Source: Desulfofundulus thermosubterraneus DSM 16057 (lineage in GTDB: Bacteria > Bacillota > Desulfotomaculia > Desulfotomaculales > Desulfovirgulaceae). Taken from it: a stretch of DNA of 64,000 bases. The translations under genes and the position numbers were made by a program. Positions 26,553 to 36,303 of this stretch are shown here, piece by piece. The first letter of the stretch is position 1. Each line of letters begins with the position of its first letter. Below the pieces are notes generated by a model, which worked only from the letters and a program-made list of their open reading frames with translations, had not been told where the DNA came from and searched no databases. The stretch covers positions 186,001 through 250,000 of the forward strand of contig NZ_FQZM01000003.1 of the NCBI RefSeq assembly GCF_900142025.1, written 5' to 3'.

Positions 26553-28238
26553 ATGAGTACGCGGAAAGAAAAAAGGGAACGAGATATTGCCGAGCATATC
26601 CTATCTACCCATATAGCATGCATTCTTTTATGTCTTCTGGTTTTGCCAGCCCTATATGACTTAAAACCGTGGCAAACCTACCAAAGCACTATTTATTACT
26701 GGCTTTTTCCATCTATAGCCATATCCCTTTTTCTGGTAACCTATCTGTTACAAAAATTTTACTCAATTAAATTAGGTAATGCCAGCGAACTATTAATAAT
26801 TTCCATCCTACTACCCCTCACCCTTTCCCTGGCCGTAGCCTTTCCGGCAACTAAATTCCTTCTCCTTATACCGGTAATTATCGCCGCTACCACCTGGGGC
26901 AAAAAGGTAGGGGTGGCCGTGGCCGCCTTTTCCAGCTGCGTGGTGCTTATCAGCGATTTATCCCCCATCCTGCATCCTTTTTCACCCCGGGCTTTCCAGA
27001 TAGATCTGGTCAATGCCGGCGTAATTGTCCTGGCAGGGTGGTTTATCGGCGGGCTTACGGATATCGAAACCGAAACCAGGAACACCCTGATCCACCTGGC
27101 CAATACCGACGGCCTGACCGGGCTTTACAATCACCGGTACTTCCAGGAAGAGCTGCGCCGCCGCCTGACAGAAGCCGAAAAAACCGGCAGGCCTTTAAGC
27201 CTGATCATGATGGACATAGATTACTTCAAGTTCTATAACGATACCTTCGGTCACCAGAAGGGCGATCAAGTCCTGGCCACCATCGGCCGTATACTGGCCC
27301 GGCTGGTAAAGGAGCCTTTTTTTGCGGCCCGTTATGGAGGGGAAGAATTTATAGCAGTCATGCCCGGGGCGGACCGGGAGGCAGCCCGGGAACTGGACGA
27401 GCAGATCAAGCGGGAGGTGGCCGGTTTTCCCTTTGAGGGTGCGGAAAACCTGCCGGCAGGCAGGTTGACCATCTCCTCGGGCATAGCCTGCTACCCCGGG
27501 GACGGTACCACCGCGCGGGAACTGGTCCGGGTGGCGGATGACGCCCTTTACCGGGCCAAATACGGCCGAAAAACCCACCTGTACTTCTCGGTGGTGGACG
27601 AACTGCGCACCTTTAGCCACTCGGAAAAGGAGCTCTTTAATTCATTAAAAACCCTTCTTACCATTATCAACGCCAGGGACCGTTATACCTTTGGACACTC
27701 CGAGCGGGTGGCCGGTTACGCCGTTGCCCTGGCGGAGAGGATGGGGCTTCCCCCGGATCATGTCAGCCTGCTCCAGTGCGGCGCGTACCTGCACGATATA
27801 GGCAAGGTTGAGATACCGCCGGAAATACTGAACAAGCCCGGCAAACTGGATCAAAATGAATGGGAGATGATTAAAAACCACCCCGAGTGGGGTGGGAACA
27901 TTGTACGCCCCCTAACCCTGCTCTCGGCCATTGTCCCGCTGATCCGCCACCATCATGAAAACTACGACGGCAGCGGTTATCCCGATGGCCTGGCCGGAGA
28001 AGAGATCCCCCTTTTTGCCCGTATTTTGCGCATTGTCGATAGCTTTGACGCCATGACCACAGACCGCCCCTATAAAGGGGCTAAAACCCCTCTGGAAGCA
28101 TGCATGGTATTAAAAGAAGAAGCAGGGAAAATGTTTGATCCCCACCTGGTCGAATTATTCACAAAGTTTATCCTGGAGCAGGAGGAAAAAAAGAACTCTA
28201 TTTCACCTCAATCCCCCCGAAGACCGGCGGTGGGTTAA
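26553..28238 (+). CDS. membrane GGDEF/HD-GYP c-di-GMP turnover protein
   Basis: A 561-residue protein. About six N-terminal membrane helices (residues ~15-175) form a sensor; then a GGDEF domain with the intact active site GGEEF (residue ~266) and the metal site MMDIDYFKFYND; then an HD-GYP domain with HDIGK (~413), HHHENYDGSGYPDGL and the usual HSERV start. Both activities, c-di-GMP synthesis and hydrolysis to GMP, look possible. It begins 27 nt after the hairpin of the agr-like locus on the same strand, so it may be read through and may act as the output or receptor of the peptide signal; that is inference. Its stop overlaps the convergent nnr stop. Confidence 0.88.
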   Translation: MSTRKEKRERDIAEHILSTHIACILLCLLVLPALYDLKPWQTYQSTIYYWLFPSIAISLFLVTYLLQKFYSIKLGNASELLIISILLPLTLSLAVAFPATKFLLLIPVIIAATTWGKKVGVAVAAFSSCVVLISDLSPILHPFSPRAFQIDLVNAGVIVLAGWFIGGLTDIETETRNTLIHLANTDGLTGLYNHRYFQEELRRRLTEAEKTGRPLSLIMMDIDYFKFYNDTFGHQKGDQVLATIGRILARLVKEPFFAARYGGEEFIAVMPGADREAARELDEQIKREVAGFPFEGAENLPAGRLTISSGIACYPGDGTTARELVRVADDALYRAKYGRKTHLYFSVVDELRTFSHSEKELFNSLKTLLTIINARDRYTFGHSERVAGYAVALAERMGLPPDHVSLLQCGAYLHDIGKVEIPPEILNKPGKLDQNEWEMIKNHPEWGGNIVRPLTLLSAIVPLIRHHHENYDGSGYPDGLAGEEIPLFARILRIVDSFDAMTTDRPYKGAKTPLEACMVLKEEAGKMFDPHLVELFTKFILEQEEKKNSISPQSPRRPAVG

Positions 28239-29794
28239 GTGTATTTACATTCCACCCGTGATATGGCTGCCGGCAGTGATTCCAGAATATCGCCGGCCAA
28301 CAAGCCCCGCATACCTTTTTCCCGGGCGGCCATGTCACCGGCCAGGCCGTGCAGGTATGCCCCCGCCGCCGCCGCCCGGGGAGCACTCATGCCCTGGGCC
28401 AAAAGCCCGGCAATTATCCCGGTAAGAACATCACCGCTACCTCCAGTGGCCATACCGGGATTACCGGTGGGATTGATATAAGTAGTGCCGTCGGGGCAGG
28501 CGACCAGTGTAGCGGCCCCTTTCAGCAGGGCCACTACTCCCCAATTTGCCGCCGCTTCCTCCGCCACCGCTAGGCGCCGGGAGCGGACTTCCTCCAGAGG
28601 ACGCCCCAGCAGGCGGGCCATCTCCCCTTCGTGGGGCGTAACCACCGCGGGTACGGAAATACGACTCAACAGCTGTACATCGCCGGCCAGGGCGTTCAGG
28701 CCATCGGCATCGATGACGCAGGGCACCCGTAACACCGGCAACAACTCCCGCACCAGGGCCACCGTTTCCAGGTGCCGGGAGAGACCCGGGCCAATGGCCA
28801 GCACATCGGCTTTTTCCAGCAGGGCCAGTATTTCGCTCCGGGCGTTGCGGGCCAGCGTTCCCTCCCCTGTTCCGGGCAGCCCAACCGTCATTACTTCCGT
28901 CAGCTTTACCGCCACCACATCCTGCAGCTCTGCGGGCACGGCCAGGGTCACCAGCCCGGCCCCGGCCCGGACAGCACCCAGGGCCGCCAGGCAGGCCGCG
29001 CCGGTCATACCCCGGGAACCGGCCACCACCAGCACCCGGCCACAGGACCCTTTGTGAGCCCAGGCGGGCCGGGGAGGCAACCATTCCCGGATCATTATTT
29101 CCGTGATCAGGTAACGACCGGGGGTGCCTTCCTCCAATAAAAAAGAAGGTATGGAAATATCGGCCACATGCAGTTCCCCAACGTGGCTGCGCCCGGGCTC
29201 CTGCACCAGGCCCAGCTTGGGCAGAGCAAAGGTTACGGTATGGGTGGCCCGCACACAGGGGCCATGCACCTGCCCGGTGTCGGCTTCCACCCCGGAGGGT
29301 ATATCCACGGCCACCACCGGCTTGCCGCTGGCATTGATGGCCTCAATCACTCCCGCCGCCGGCTCCCGGGCTGCGCCTTTAAATCCGGTACCAAAGATGG
29401 CATCCACCACGGCGTGGGCGCCTACCAGGAACAGGCGGACCGCATTCAAGTCCTCGCCCCTGGCCACGGGATACACCGGCTGGCGCATCTTCTGCCAGAT
29501 AGCTAAATTTACTGCCGCATCTCCGGTAATTTCCTCCGGTTCAGCCAGTAACAAAACCTTAACCTCCGCCCCGGCATTAAACAGGTGACGGGCCACCACC
29601 AGTCCGTCTCCCCCGTTATTACCTTTGCCGGCAAACACGGCCACCCGTTTTCCCGCCACCTCACCCAGCACCTGCCGGACGACCCGCACTACCGCCAGAC
29701 CGGCATTTTCCATCAACACCAACCCCGGTATGCCGTAATCTTCTATCGCAGTGCGGTCCAGCTCACGCATCTGCCCTCCGGTAACCACCCGCAT
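28235..29794 (-). CDS. nnr: bifunctional NAD(P)H-hydrate epimerase/dehydratase
   Basis: A 519-residue fusion that repairs damaged NAD(P)HX. The N-terminal YjeF domain is the epimerase (DRTAIEDYGIPGLVLMENAG, then FAGKGNNGGDGLVVARHL) and the C-terminal ribokinase-like domain is the ADP-dependent dehydratase (LLKGAATLVA and NPGMATGGSGDVLTGIIAG, with the catalytic Asp). ATG 29794 with GAGG 8 nt upstream is preferred over TTG 29812. acpS lies just upstream, a common arrangement in Firmicutes. All motifs are intact. Confidence 0.94.
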   Translation of the reverse strand: MRVVTGGQMRELDRTAIEDYGIPGLVLMENAGLAVVRVVRQVLGEVAGKRVAVFAGKGNNGGDGLVVARHLFNAGAEVKVLLLAEPEEITGDAAVNLAIWQKMRQPVYPVARGEDLNAVRLFLVGAHAVVDAIFGTGFKGAAREPAAGVIEAINASGKPVVAVDIPSGVEADTGQVHGPCVRATHTVTFALPKLGLVQEPGRSHVGELHVADISIPSFLLEEGTPGRYLITEIMIREWLPPRPAWAHKGSCGRVLVVAGSRGMTGAACLAALGAVRAGAGLVTLAVPAELQDVVAVKLTEVMTVGLPGTGEGTLARNARSEILALLEKADVLAIGPGLSRHLETVALVRELLPVLRVPCVIDADGLNALAGDVQLLSRISVPAVVTPHEGEMARLLGRPLEEVRSRRLAVAEEAAANWGVVALLKGAATLVACPDGTTYINPTGNPGMATGGSGDVLTGIIAGLLAQGMSAPRAAAAGAYLHGLAGDMAAREKGMRGLLAGDILESLPAAISRVECKYT

Positions 29795-29816
29795 GGGCAA
29801 CACCTCGCTCAATCAG

Positions 29817-30230
29817 TTAATCACCAAGAGCCACAGCAAAAGCTACGGCATACGAGCCATCGTGGGAAAGAGTGATCAGAAACTTTTTAATGCCCCGCTC
29901 CCGGGCAAGCAGGGCAGCCCGACCATGCAACTCCACCCCGGGGGCACCGTGCCTGTCGCGAACTATTTCCACGTTCCGCCAGCTGCAGCCCGCAGTTAAT
30001 CCGGTGCCCAGGGCCTTTAATACCGCTTCCTTAGCGGCAAAACGTGCTGCGTAACAGGGGCAGGGATCCCGGCGGGCCGTACAATACCGGCGCTCCTGCC
30101 AGGTAAAAACCCTGGCCAAAAATCGTTCCCCAAATTTCCCTATCGCCTGCCTGATTCTGTCCACGGAAACCATATCCGAACCAATGCTACAGATACTGCC
30201 TCGTATATCGCGTTCCATTTTATCTTTCAA
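29817..30230 (-). CDS. acpS: holo-[acyl-carrier-protein] synthase
   Basis: A 137-residue phosphopantetheinyl transferase that transfers 4'-phosphopantetheine from CoA to apo-ACP. The two signature motifs are present: IGSDMVSVDRIRQAI with the Mg-binding Asp, and FAAKEAVLKALGTGL, plus LSHDGSYAVAFAVA near the end. The TTG at 30230 follows GGAGG by 4 nt, which is tight; the in-frame ATG at 30218 (MERDIRG) is an alternative. An extension of about 12 residues precedes the core. Cotranscribed with nnr. Confidence 0.93.
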   Translation of the reverse strand: MKDKMERDIRGSICSIGSDMVSVDRIRQAIGKFGERFLARVFTWQERRYCTARRDPCPCYAARFAAKEAVLKALGTGLTAGCSWRNVEIVRDRHGAPGVELHGRAALLARERGIKKFLITLSHDGSYAVAFAVALGD

Positions 30231-30296
30231 TTTTCCTCCAATAAATTTAAATCCTAGCTTTTTAATAGTTCTCCTTGAAATGGCAAAACCCTGCCG

Positions 30297-30680
30297 TTAA
30301 ACCCCTTCTCCATTGTTAATGAAGGTCCCCCGGAGTTTAAAGTTCACCCATTCGGGAAAAGGAATCCCCGACCGGGCAAAGAACTCGCTCTCTGCAGCCC
30401 GCTCATCATCCTTTTCTTTGAGAAATTCCCTTACCGCCCGCCGGGTGAGGGCGTAAAGCTCATCGTCCACCAGACCCTGCTCCATTAGCAAAACGCGCAA
30501 GGCGAGATTCTCCTCTTCTAGAACCTTAACCCGGCTGAAAAGCTCAATGAACATTAAACGAATTATGTCTTCATCCAGGGGGCGCTGTACGTCGCCCAAC
30601 AGGTTCCAGATCTTCTGGTCGCTTAACATATCCCAGACGGCCTGCATCGACATCACCATCCATGCCAGGTTTGTACTCAA
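30297..30680 (-). CDS. conserved-looking small helical protein of unknown function
   Basis: A 127-residue, mostly alpha-helical and charged protein. TTG 30680 with AAGGA 8 nt upstream is a plausible start; a later ATG (MSMQAVWDM) is possible. A central stretch (LFSRVKVLEEENLALRVLL) looks like a short coiled coil, and the C-terminal part is acidic. I do not recognise the family. It has normal codon use and a ribosome site, and is probably real. It sits between acpS and the LytTR regulator, all on the same strand. Confidence 0.6.
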   Translation of the reverse strand: MSTNLAWMVMSMQAVWDMLSDQKIWNLLGDVQRPLDEDIIRLMFIELFSRVKVLEEENLALRVLLMEQGLVDDELYALTRRAVREFLKEKDDERAAESEFFARSGIPFPEWVNFKLRGTFINNGEGV

Positions 30681-30803
30681 AAACGATTTCCTTCCAGAGC
30701 CTCCGGCATAGTTTTTACAAAAAGGGATTTGTTTATACCGCTGCCAACATACAGAACCAAAACGGAAGCTTTAACAAACCAGGGATATTTCAGGGCACCT
30801 GAA

Positions 30804-30839
30804 TAAAAAAACGGCACGACCATTTTAGCCATGCCGTTT
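30804..30839 (-). terminator. rho-independent terminator of the LytS/LytTR operon
   Basis: Stem AAACGGCA/TGCCGTTT (30809-30839 on the + strand) followed on the - strand by a run of seven T. It lies 60 nt after the LytTR regulator stop. Confidence 0.8.
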
Positions 30840-30898
30840 CCTCTAGATACCGTCACCCAATTACTCAGGACGGCAGTCGTCCCCCGTTCATAGTTCGT

Positions 30899-31684
30899 TC
30901 AGAAGCCCAAGATCTTGCGCAACTTCTTTGCCTGGGCCCGGCTTACCGGCACCTCGCTGTTTTCCTTGTCGTCAACCACCAGGTTGTAAGTGCCGTTGAA
31001 GAAGGGCACGATTTCCTTTACCTTGTGGAGATTTACTATATAGCAGCGGTGGGTGCGGAAAAACATGTTGGGGTTTAAGCGGGCCTCCAGTTCCTTTAAG
31101 GTGAAACGGGTAAAAAACTTATCGGCATATGTTTTGATGTAGATATAGTCCTGCTCCGTGAAGGCGTACACAATATCTGACTCGGCAACCAGCACCGTTT
31201 TGCCCTGCTTTTCCGCGGGGATACGGTCGATCTTAAATTGACCCGCCCCGTTGCCACCCCGGACAGCTGGCGTAACCAGGTCCTCCTCCGTAGCCGCAGC
31301 TTCGGCCGGAGAGAGCTCCTGGTATTTTTTCAATACTTTGTCTACGGCTTTTTTCAACCGGGCCTGATCCACCGGCTTCAAAAGGTAATCCACCGCATTG
31401 ACTTCAAAGGCCCGCACCGCATATTCATCGTAAGCGGTTACAAAAATTACCTGGGGTTGCCTGGGCAACTCCTGGATAACCGCCCCCAGCTCAAGGCCGC
31501 TCATCCCGGGCATGGAAATGTCCAAGAAAAGAATCTGGTAGTCAAGAGCCTTGATTAGAGCCATAGCTTCCTGGGCATTGGTGGCCTCTCCCACAATCTC
31601 GATATTTTCAAAATTGCTCAAGGCGTAACGTAGCTCCTGCCGGGCCGGATATTCATCATCTACTATAAGCGCCTTTAACTTCAA
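30899..31684 (-). CDS. LytTR-family response regulator
   Basis: A 261-residue regulator. The receiver has the acidic pocket VDDE, phospho-acceptor Asp in ILFLDISMPG, Thr in VTAYD and Lys in LLKPVD; the C-terminal LytTR DNA-binding domain shows FFRTHRCYIVNLHKVKEI. TTG 31684 is chosen because GGAGG lies 9 nt upstream and it opens directly on the receiver (LKLKALIVDDE); upstream in-frame starts add a sequence unlike any receiver. It overlaps the kinase gene by 29 nt. Relatives (LytSR, YehUT/BtsSR) respond to small metabolites such as pyruvate or to membrane state; the nearness of acs suggests a carbon signal (inference). Confidence 0.92.
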   Translation of the reverse strand: MKLKALIVDDEYPARQELRYALSNFENIEIVGEATNAQEAMALIKALDYQILFLDISMPGMSGLELGAVIQELPRQPQVIFVTAYDEYAVRAFEVNAVDYLLKPVDQARLKKAVDKVLKKYQELSPAEAAATEEDLVTPAVRGGNGAGQFKIDRIPAEKQGKTVLVAESDIVYAFTEQDYIYIKTYADKFFTRFTLKELEARLNPNMFFRTHRCYIVNLHKVKEIVPFFNGTYNLVVDDKENSEVPVSRAQAKKLRKILGF

Positions 31685-32987
31685 CTGAATTCCCCTCCCC
31701 TTGCCCCAGCTTGCACAACAAAGGTACCCGCACATAAACCGACGTTCCGGCATTGGGCGCACTGATAATGCGCAGGCCATAATCTTTGCCAAAAAGGCTC
31801 TTTAACCGCTCATGCACATTACTGAGGCCAACACCGTTGCCCGAACCGACCCCGGGCCGGAGCACCTCGGACAATCTTTCCGGGGGTATACCCACCCCGT
31901 CATCTCTAATCACAATCAGCATATCCTCATCCAACCGCTGGGCCGTAATTTGTACCGTGCCCTGTCCAGGTTTGGGGAGAATCCCGTGTTTAACGGCATT
32001 CTCCACCAAAGGCTGGATGGTCAATACCGGCACCTGGTAGTCCAGCAGCTCCCGGTCAATATTCCGGATTACCCGCAACTTCTCACGAAACCGCGCTTTT
32101 TCCAGAATAAGGTAAGTGTTCAGGTATTCTATTTCTTCCCTTAAAGTGTTGAAATGGCCGTGGCGCTTTAAAGCGTGGCGGAAAAAGGAGGCCAAACGAA
32201 TAAGCAGGCGCCGCGCTGTTTCCGGGTTTGTACGGCTGAACATAATGATCGTGTTAAGGGTATTGAATAAAAAATGGGGGTTTATCTGGGCATGCAGAGC
32301 GTCCAGCTCCGCTTTAGTCACCAGCTGGGCCTGCCGGTCCAGCTCCGCCAGCTCCATTTGCATGCCCAGCAACTGGGCCAGACCTTCGGCCAGCTTAACC
32401 AGGTTCTGGGGGATTTCCCCCGGCTGCGTCCGGTAAAGTTTAATGGTTCCCACAATTTCCTCTTTGCACTTAAGAGGGGAAATAACCGCCGACTCCAAAG
32501 GACAGTGCGGAACGGGACACTGCAGATCCCGGCCGCTACGCACCACCTTGAGTTCGCCCGTAGCCAGTACCTCCCGGGTGGCATCGGTCATGATGGATCC
32601 TCCGGGCTGGTGGTGGTCGGACCCGGCACCGATGTAAGCCAGAACTTTCTCCCGGTCAGTGATGGCCACGGCCGCCACGTCGCTGATTTTTTGAATGATC
32701 TCCGCAGTTTTGGCCGCCGTCTCCTCGTTTAACCCCCGGCGCAAATAGGGCAAAGTTTCGCTGGCGATTTGGAGGGTGGAATCCAGAGGATGCTGTTCTG
32801 TCTTTAAGTTAATAATTTTTTGTTTTTGAATGTAGTCACTGACCACAAAGGCAGCCACGGCATTGACGCAAACCATGGCCAGCACCAGCTTCCAGGCCAG
32901 GGGGTCCCATAATAGAACAAAACCGGTGGCTAAAAAATTGATCGGCAACCAGCGGGCAATTACCCCCAGGGCCAGTTTTCTCTGCAC
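31656..32987 (-). CDS. LytS-like sensor histidine kinase (His_kinase/HATPase_c)
   Basis: A 443-residue kinase. Two N-terminal hydrophobic segments (INFLATGFVLLWDPLAWKLV, AMVCVNAVAAFVVSDYI) anchor it; a GAF-like sensory domain spans roughly 65-215. The histidine box is LDALHAQINPHFLFNTLNTI (the His of NPHFLFN phosphorylated), and the ATPase has VRDDGVGI-like IRDDGVGIPPERL and GVGLSNVHERL. It lacks the 5TM-LytS domain of classical LytS. The partner regulator overlaps its end. It lies between acs and its regulator, all on the - strand. Confidence 0.9.
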   Translation of the reverse strand: MQRKLALGVIARWLPINFLATGFVLLWDPLAWKLVLAMVCVNAVAAFVVSDYIQKQKIINLKTEQHPLDSTLQIASETLPYLRRGLNEETAAKTAEIIQKISDVAAVAITDREKVLAYIGAGSDHHQPGGSIMTDATREVLATGELKVVRSGRDLQCPVPHCPLESAVISPLKCKEEIVGTIKLYRTQPGEIPQNLVKLAEGLAQLLGMQMELAELDRQAQLVTKAELDALHAQINPHFLFNTLNTIIMFSRTNPETARRLLIRLASFFRHALKRHGHFNTLREEIEYLNTYLILEKARFREKLRVIRNIDRELLDYQVPVLTIQPLVENAVKHGILPKPGQGTVQITAQRLDEDMLIVIRDDGVGIPPERLSEVLRPGVGSGNGVGLSNVHERLKSLFGKDYGLRIISAPNAGTSVYVRVPLLCKLGQGEGNSVEVKGAYSR

Positions 32988-33050
32988 TGCACTACCCTCC
33001 CCTCCCTATATTTTTTTAACAATTCATAACATTTTTAAGATATAAATTCA

Positions 33051-33062
33051 TTAACCGGTTAA
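33051..33062. promoter_or_regulatory. perfect palindrome upstream of the LytS-like kinase
   Basis: TTAACCGGTTAA, 12 bp, 64 bp before the kinase start in an AT-rich stretch. A possible operator; the binding protein is unknown. Confidence 0.3.
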
Positions 33063-33130
33063 CTTTATTATATTAATTCCACATTAAAATGTCTATTCCT
33101 TCATTAAGCAAAAACCGGACGGCGGGCAGG

Positions 33131-33158
33131 AAAAAAGCGGGCGCCGCCAGTGCCCGCT
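33131..33158 (-). terminator. rho-independent terminator after acs
   Basis: Arms AGCGGGC/GCCCGCT around a 9-nt loop, followed on the - strand by TTTTTT. It lies about 130 nt after the acs stop. Confidence 0.75.
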
Positions 33159-33289
33159 GTTTACTGCTATCGCAAAAAATAAATGGACCCGCCGGACGGC
33201 GGGCGGAGGTAATGCCCAAGTATTCACTTAAACCGCCCCCGCAGGCGGAAGCGCTGGCATAACCGCCGCCCGGCAGGCCCAAATTACAT

Positions 33290-35245
33290 TTAGCTTTCCT
33301 GTGATTCGTACTGTTCCTTAATTTGTGCCACCACCGAGGGATCTGCCAGGGTGGTGGTATCTCCCAGCACCCGGCCCTCGGCGATATCCCGCAGCAGGCG
33401 CCGCATGATCTTACCACTGCGGGTCTTGGGCAGTTCAGCGGTGAAGAATATATCCTCCGGCCGGGCCAGGGCGCCGATCTTTTTGACCACGTGGGCTTTT
33501 AATTCATCAATCAGTTGAGGCGTCCCCTGCACTCCTTCCTTCAGGGTAACGAAGGCACTTACGGCCTGGCCTTTGACCTCGTGGGCCTTGCCGATAACAG
33601 CGGCCTCGGCCACTGCCGGGTGATCCACCAGGGCGCTCTCAATTTCCATGGTCCCCAGGCGGTGCCCGCTGACGTTAATCACGTCATCCACCCGGCCCAT
33701 GATCCAGAAGTAGCCGTCCTCATCCCACCTGGCCCCGTCACCGGTGAAGTACATATTCTCAAACCGGCTCCAGTACTGGGCCACGTAACGGTCGGGATCG
33801 CCGTAAATGGTGCGCAGCATGGCCGGCCAGGGGGACTTGAGGACCAGGTAGCCACCGCCGCCCAGGGGTACATCCTTGCCGGTATTATCCACCACGGCAG
33901 CCTCCACACCCGGGAAGGGTATGGTAGCGGAACCGGGCTTTAAGGTGGTAACACCCGGTAGCGGTGAAATCAGAATCATGCCGGTTTCCGTCTGCCACCA
34001 GGTATCCACAATGGGGCAGCGTTCGTTGCCGATGTACTTGTAGTACCACATCCAGGCCTCGGGGTTAATGGGCTCTCCCACTGTGCCCAACAGGCGCAGG
34101 CTGGAGAGGTCGCGCCTGGCGGGCCACTCGGTACCCCACTTCATGAACGCCCGGATGGCCGTGGGAGCAGTGTACAGGATATTGACGCGATACTTTTCCA
34201 CAATGGCCCAGAAGCGGTCCCTTTCCGGCCAGTCCGGACTGCCTTCGTACATCACCGTGGTACAGCCGTTGGCCAGAGGTCCATACACGATATAGGAATG
34301 GCCGGTCACCCAACCGATGTCGGCGGTACACCAGTAAATGTCATCGTCCTTGACATCAAAGATCATCCGGTGCGTGGTGGAAACTCCGACCAGGTAGCCG
34401 CCGGTGGTGTGCACCACGCCCTTGGGCTTGCCGGTGGTACCGCTGGTATAAAGAATGTACAGCATATCCTCGGCATCCATGTGCTCCGGCTCGCAACCGA
34501 TGGGAGCCCTGGCCATCATTTCATGCCACCAGTAATCGCGCCCCTGGGCAAAGTTAATGTCCTGGCCGGTGCGTTTAACCACGAGCACTTTTTCCACACT
34601 GGGGCACTCGGCCAGCGCATCGTCACAGTTCTTCTTCAAGGGTACAATGCCGCCCCGGCGCCAGCCACCGTCAGCGGTAATGACCAGCTTGGCCTGGCAG
34701 TCGTTGATGCGATCACGCAAGGACTCGGCGCTGAAACCGCCAAACACTACGCTGTGGGGAGCACCGATGCGGGCGCAGGCCAACATGGCAATGGGTAATT
34801 CGGGAATCATCGGCAGGTAGATGGTCACCCGGTCACCCCGCCGGACGCCCAGCTCTTTAAGCACATTGGCGCATTTAGTTACTTCCCGGTACAGATCCTG
34901 GTAGGTCAGCACCCGGTCGTCCCCGGGCTCCCCTTCCCAGATGATGGCCGCTTTAGTCCTCCGCCAGCTATTCAGGTGGCGGTCGATGCAGTTATAAGAA
35001 ACGTTTAATTTACCGTTTACAAACCACTTGAAGAAAGGAGCGTTGCTGGTATCCAGCACTTTGTCCCACTTCTGGAACCAGTCCAGGTTTTCGGCCTGCC
35101 TGGCCCAGAAAGCCTCGCGATCTTTCTTTGCCTCTTCATAAGGGGAGGTATCTTTTACCAACGCCTTCTCGACAAAATATGCCGGCGGCGGGAATGTCCG
35201 TTCTTCCTTTAATAAAGCCTCAAGAACCTTATCTTCATTGGCCAT
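33290..35245 (-). CDS. acs: acetyl-CoA synthetase (AMP-forming)
   Basis: A 651-residue ANL-superfamily ligase that makes acetyl-CoA from acetate, ATP and CoA. The P-loop [11 protein letters not shown], the acetate-site WWQTETG, the hinge-adjacent [20 protein letters not shown] and the C-terminal catalytic/acetylation Lys in [11 protein letters not shown] are all present; the length is typical. ATG 35245 lies 9 nt after AGGAGG; an adjacent TTG could add one Met. Closed by its own terminator, it is followed by the LytS/LytTR pair. The enzyme allows growth on or scavenging of acetate. Confidence 0.97.
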   Translation of the reverse strand: MANEDKVLEALLKEERTFPPPAYFVEKALVKDTSPYEEAKKDREAFWARQAENLDWFQKWDKVLDTSNAPFFKWFVNGKLNVSYNCIDRHLNSWRRTKAAIIWEGEPGDDRVLTYQDLYREVTKCANVLKELGVRRGDRVTIYLPMIPELPIAMLACARIGAPHSVVFGGFSAESLRDRINDCQAKLVITADGGWRRGGIVPLKKNCDDALAECPSVEKVLVVKRTGQDINFAQGRDYWWHEMMARAPIGCEPEHMDAEDMLYILYTSGTTGKPKGVVHTTGGYLVGVSTTHRMIFDVKDDDIYWCTADIGWVTGHSYIVYGPLANGCTTVMYEGSPDWPERDRFWAIVEKYRVNILYTAPTAIRAFMKWGTEWPARRDLSSLRLLGTVGEPINPEAWMWYYKYIGNERCPIVDTWWQTETGMILISPLPGVTTLKPGSATIPFPGVEAAVVDNTGKDVPLGGGGYLVLKSPWPAMLRTIYGDPDRYVAQYWSRFENMYFTGDGARWDEDGYFWIMGRVDDVINVSGHRLGTMEIESALVDHPAVAEAAVIGKAHEVKGQAVSAFVTLKEGVQGTPQLIDELKAHVVKKIGALARPEDIFFTAELPKTRSGKIMRRLLRDIAEGRVLGDTTTLADPSVVAQIKEQYESQES

Positions 35246-35248
35246 CAA

Positions 35249-35780
35249 ATCAGACCTCCTTTTCCTATTTTGAAAATGTTAGTATCCCAGGCAGAACCAG
35301 GTGCCAGCATCACCCCCACACTAAGCCAGCGCGAGTGTTTTCTTTTTCTGCAAAGAATTTTACACCATAAGTTAATAAATTTTAAGAATTTTAAGTCCAA
35401 TTGACAAATTATAGCCCCAGCGTGTTTTTAAAATATGTAAATGGTAAAACGCAAACCTCCGGTGGAGCGTTCACCGTTGGCGGGCAAAAATAAACACTCT
35501 GCCCCGAATCCCCAGGACAAAGTGGAAAAATGTTTTCAAGGCCAGATAATATATAGCTTATCCAGGCCTGCATGCCGGATTCCCAACCAGTGAACAGTCA
35601 TTCACCGTGCCTTTTCATCCGTTCGGCAGTTCAGGTTTATAGCAAAAAGCGAGTTTGCGGTAAGGCAAACGTTAAATAAAACCACTAGCACTGGCAGGTG
35701 CTGCGTTGTCCGAAGCGAACCTGCCTGGATGGTAGTGTTTAATCCACCAAAAGACACAACGGCAAGCAGGCGCGCATTTT
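35249..35780. other. acs upstream region with an inverted-repeat element
   Basis: About 530 bp without a gene. It must hold the acs promoter, but no clear consensus was found. Near its right end (about 35684-35741) an imperfect inverted repeat (AACCTGCCTGGATGGTAGTG against CACTAGCACTGGCAGGTGCT) may end the CBS-gene transcript; part of it (CACCTGCCAGTG, then GGTTTTA, read on the - strand) resembles sequence at 43208-43235. Confidence 0.35.
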
Positions 35781-36278
35781 TCAGGCCATATCCTCCAGGA
35801 TTTCACCTATAAGCCAGAACAGGTCAATGGTCCGCACCACGCCACACAAGTTATCCCCGGCCATCACCGGTACGGAGTTGACCTTTTTATTCAACATAAG
35901 CAGCGCAGCCTCCCACAAAGCTGCATCTTCATTGATAAAGGCCGTTTCCACAGGGCGCATGACTTCTTTGACCGTTATAAATTGCTCACTCCAGCGTGGG
36001 GGCAGGAAAAAAAGACCCACCGGATCGCCTTTCAGCAAATCATCCAGGAGGGCCTGGAGCTGCAGTGCCCGCAACAACCCCCGCAGGGTAAGTATACCGA
36101 CGGCGCGTCCCCGGCTGTTGTAAACCAGTGCCGATTGAAAGCCCATCCACGTGCCGTCTTTACAGCGGAAATATTCCCGGAACAATTTGAAAGCCGAAGC
36201 CACGTCCGCATCTTCGTGCAGTGCCGGGAATTCTCCTGCCGGGACCATAATTTCTCGCACCTTCAGCCGCAGGGGCAT
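35781..36278 (-). CDS. tandem CBS-domain protein (paralogue 1)
   Basis: A 165-residue protein made of two CBS motifs (VREIMVPAGEFPAL...GILTLRGLL and VKEVMRPVETAF...SVPVMAGDNLCGVVRTIDL). CBS pairs bind adenine nucleotides and act as energy sensors. ATG 36278, 10 nt after GGAGGTG, opens directly on the fold; upstream in-frame codons lack a ribosome site. It is clearly paralogous to the CBS protein at 39239-39763 along its whole length. It is the last gene of the TauE-like operon and may regulate that transporter (inference). Confidence 0.85.
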   Translation of the reverse strand: MPLRLKVREIMVPAGEFPALHEDADVASAFKLFREYFRCKDGTWMGFQSALVYNSRGRAVGILTLRGLLRALQLQALLDDLLKGDPVGLFFLPPRWSEQFITVKEVMRPVETAFINEDAALWEAALLMLNKKVNSVPVMAGDNLCGVVRTIDLFWLIGEILEDMA

Positions 36279-36303
36279 GAGACCTTTGCACCTCCCCCAG
36301 GGT

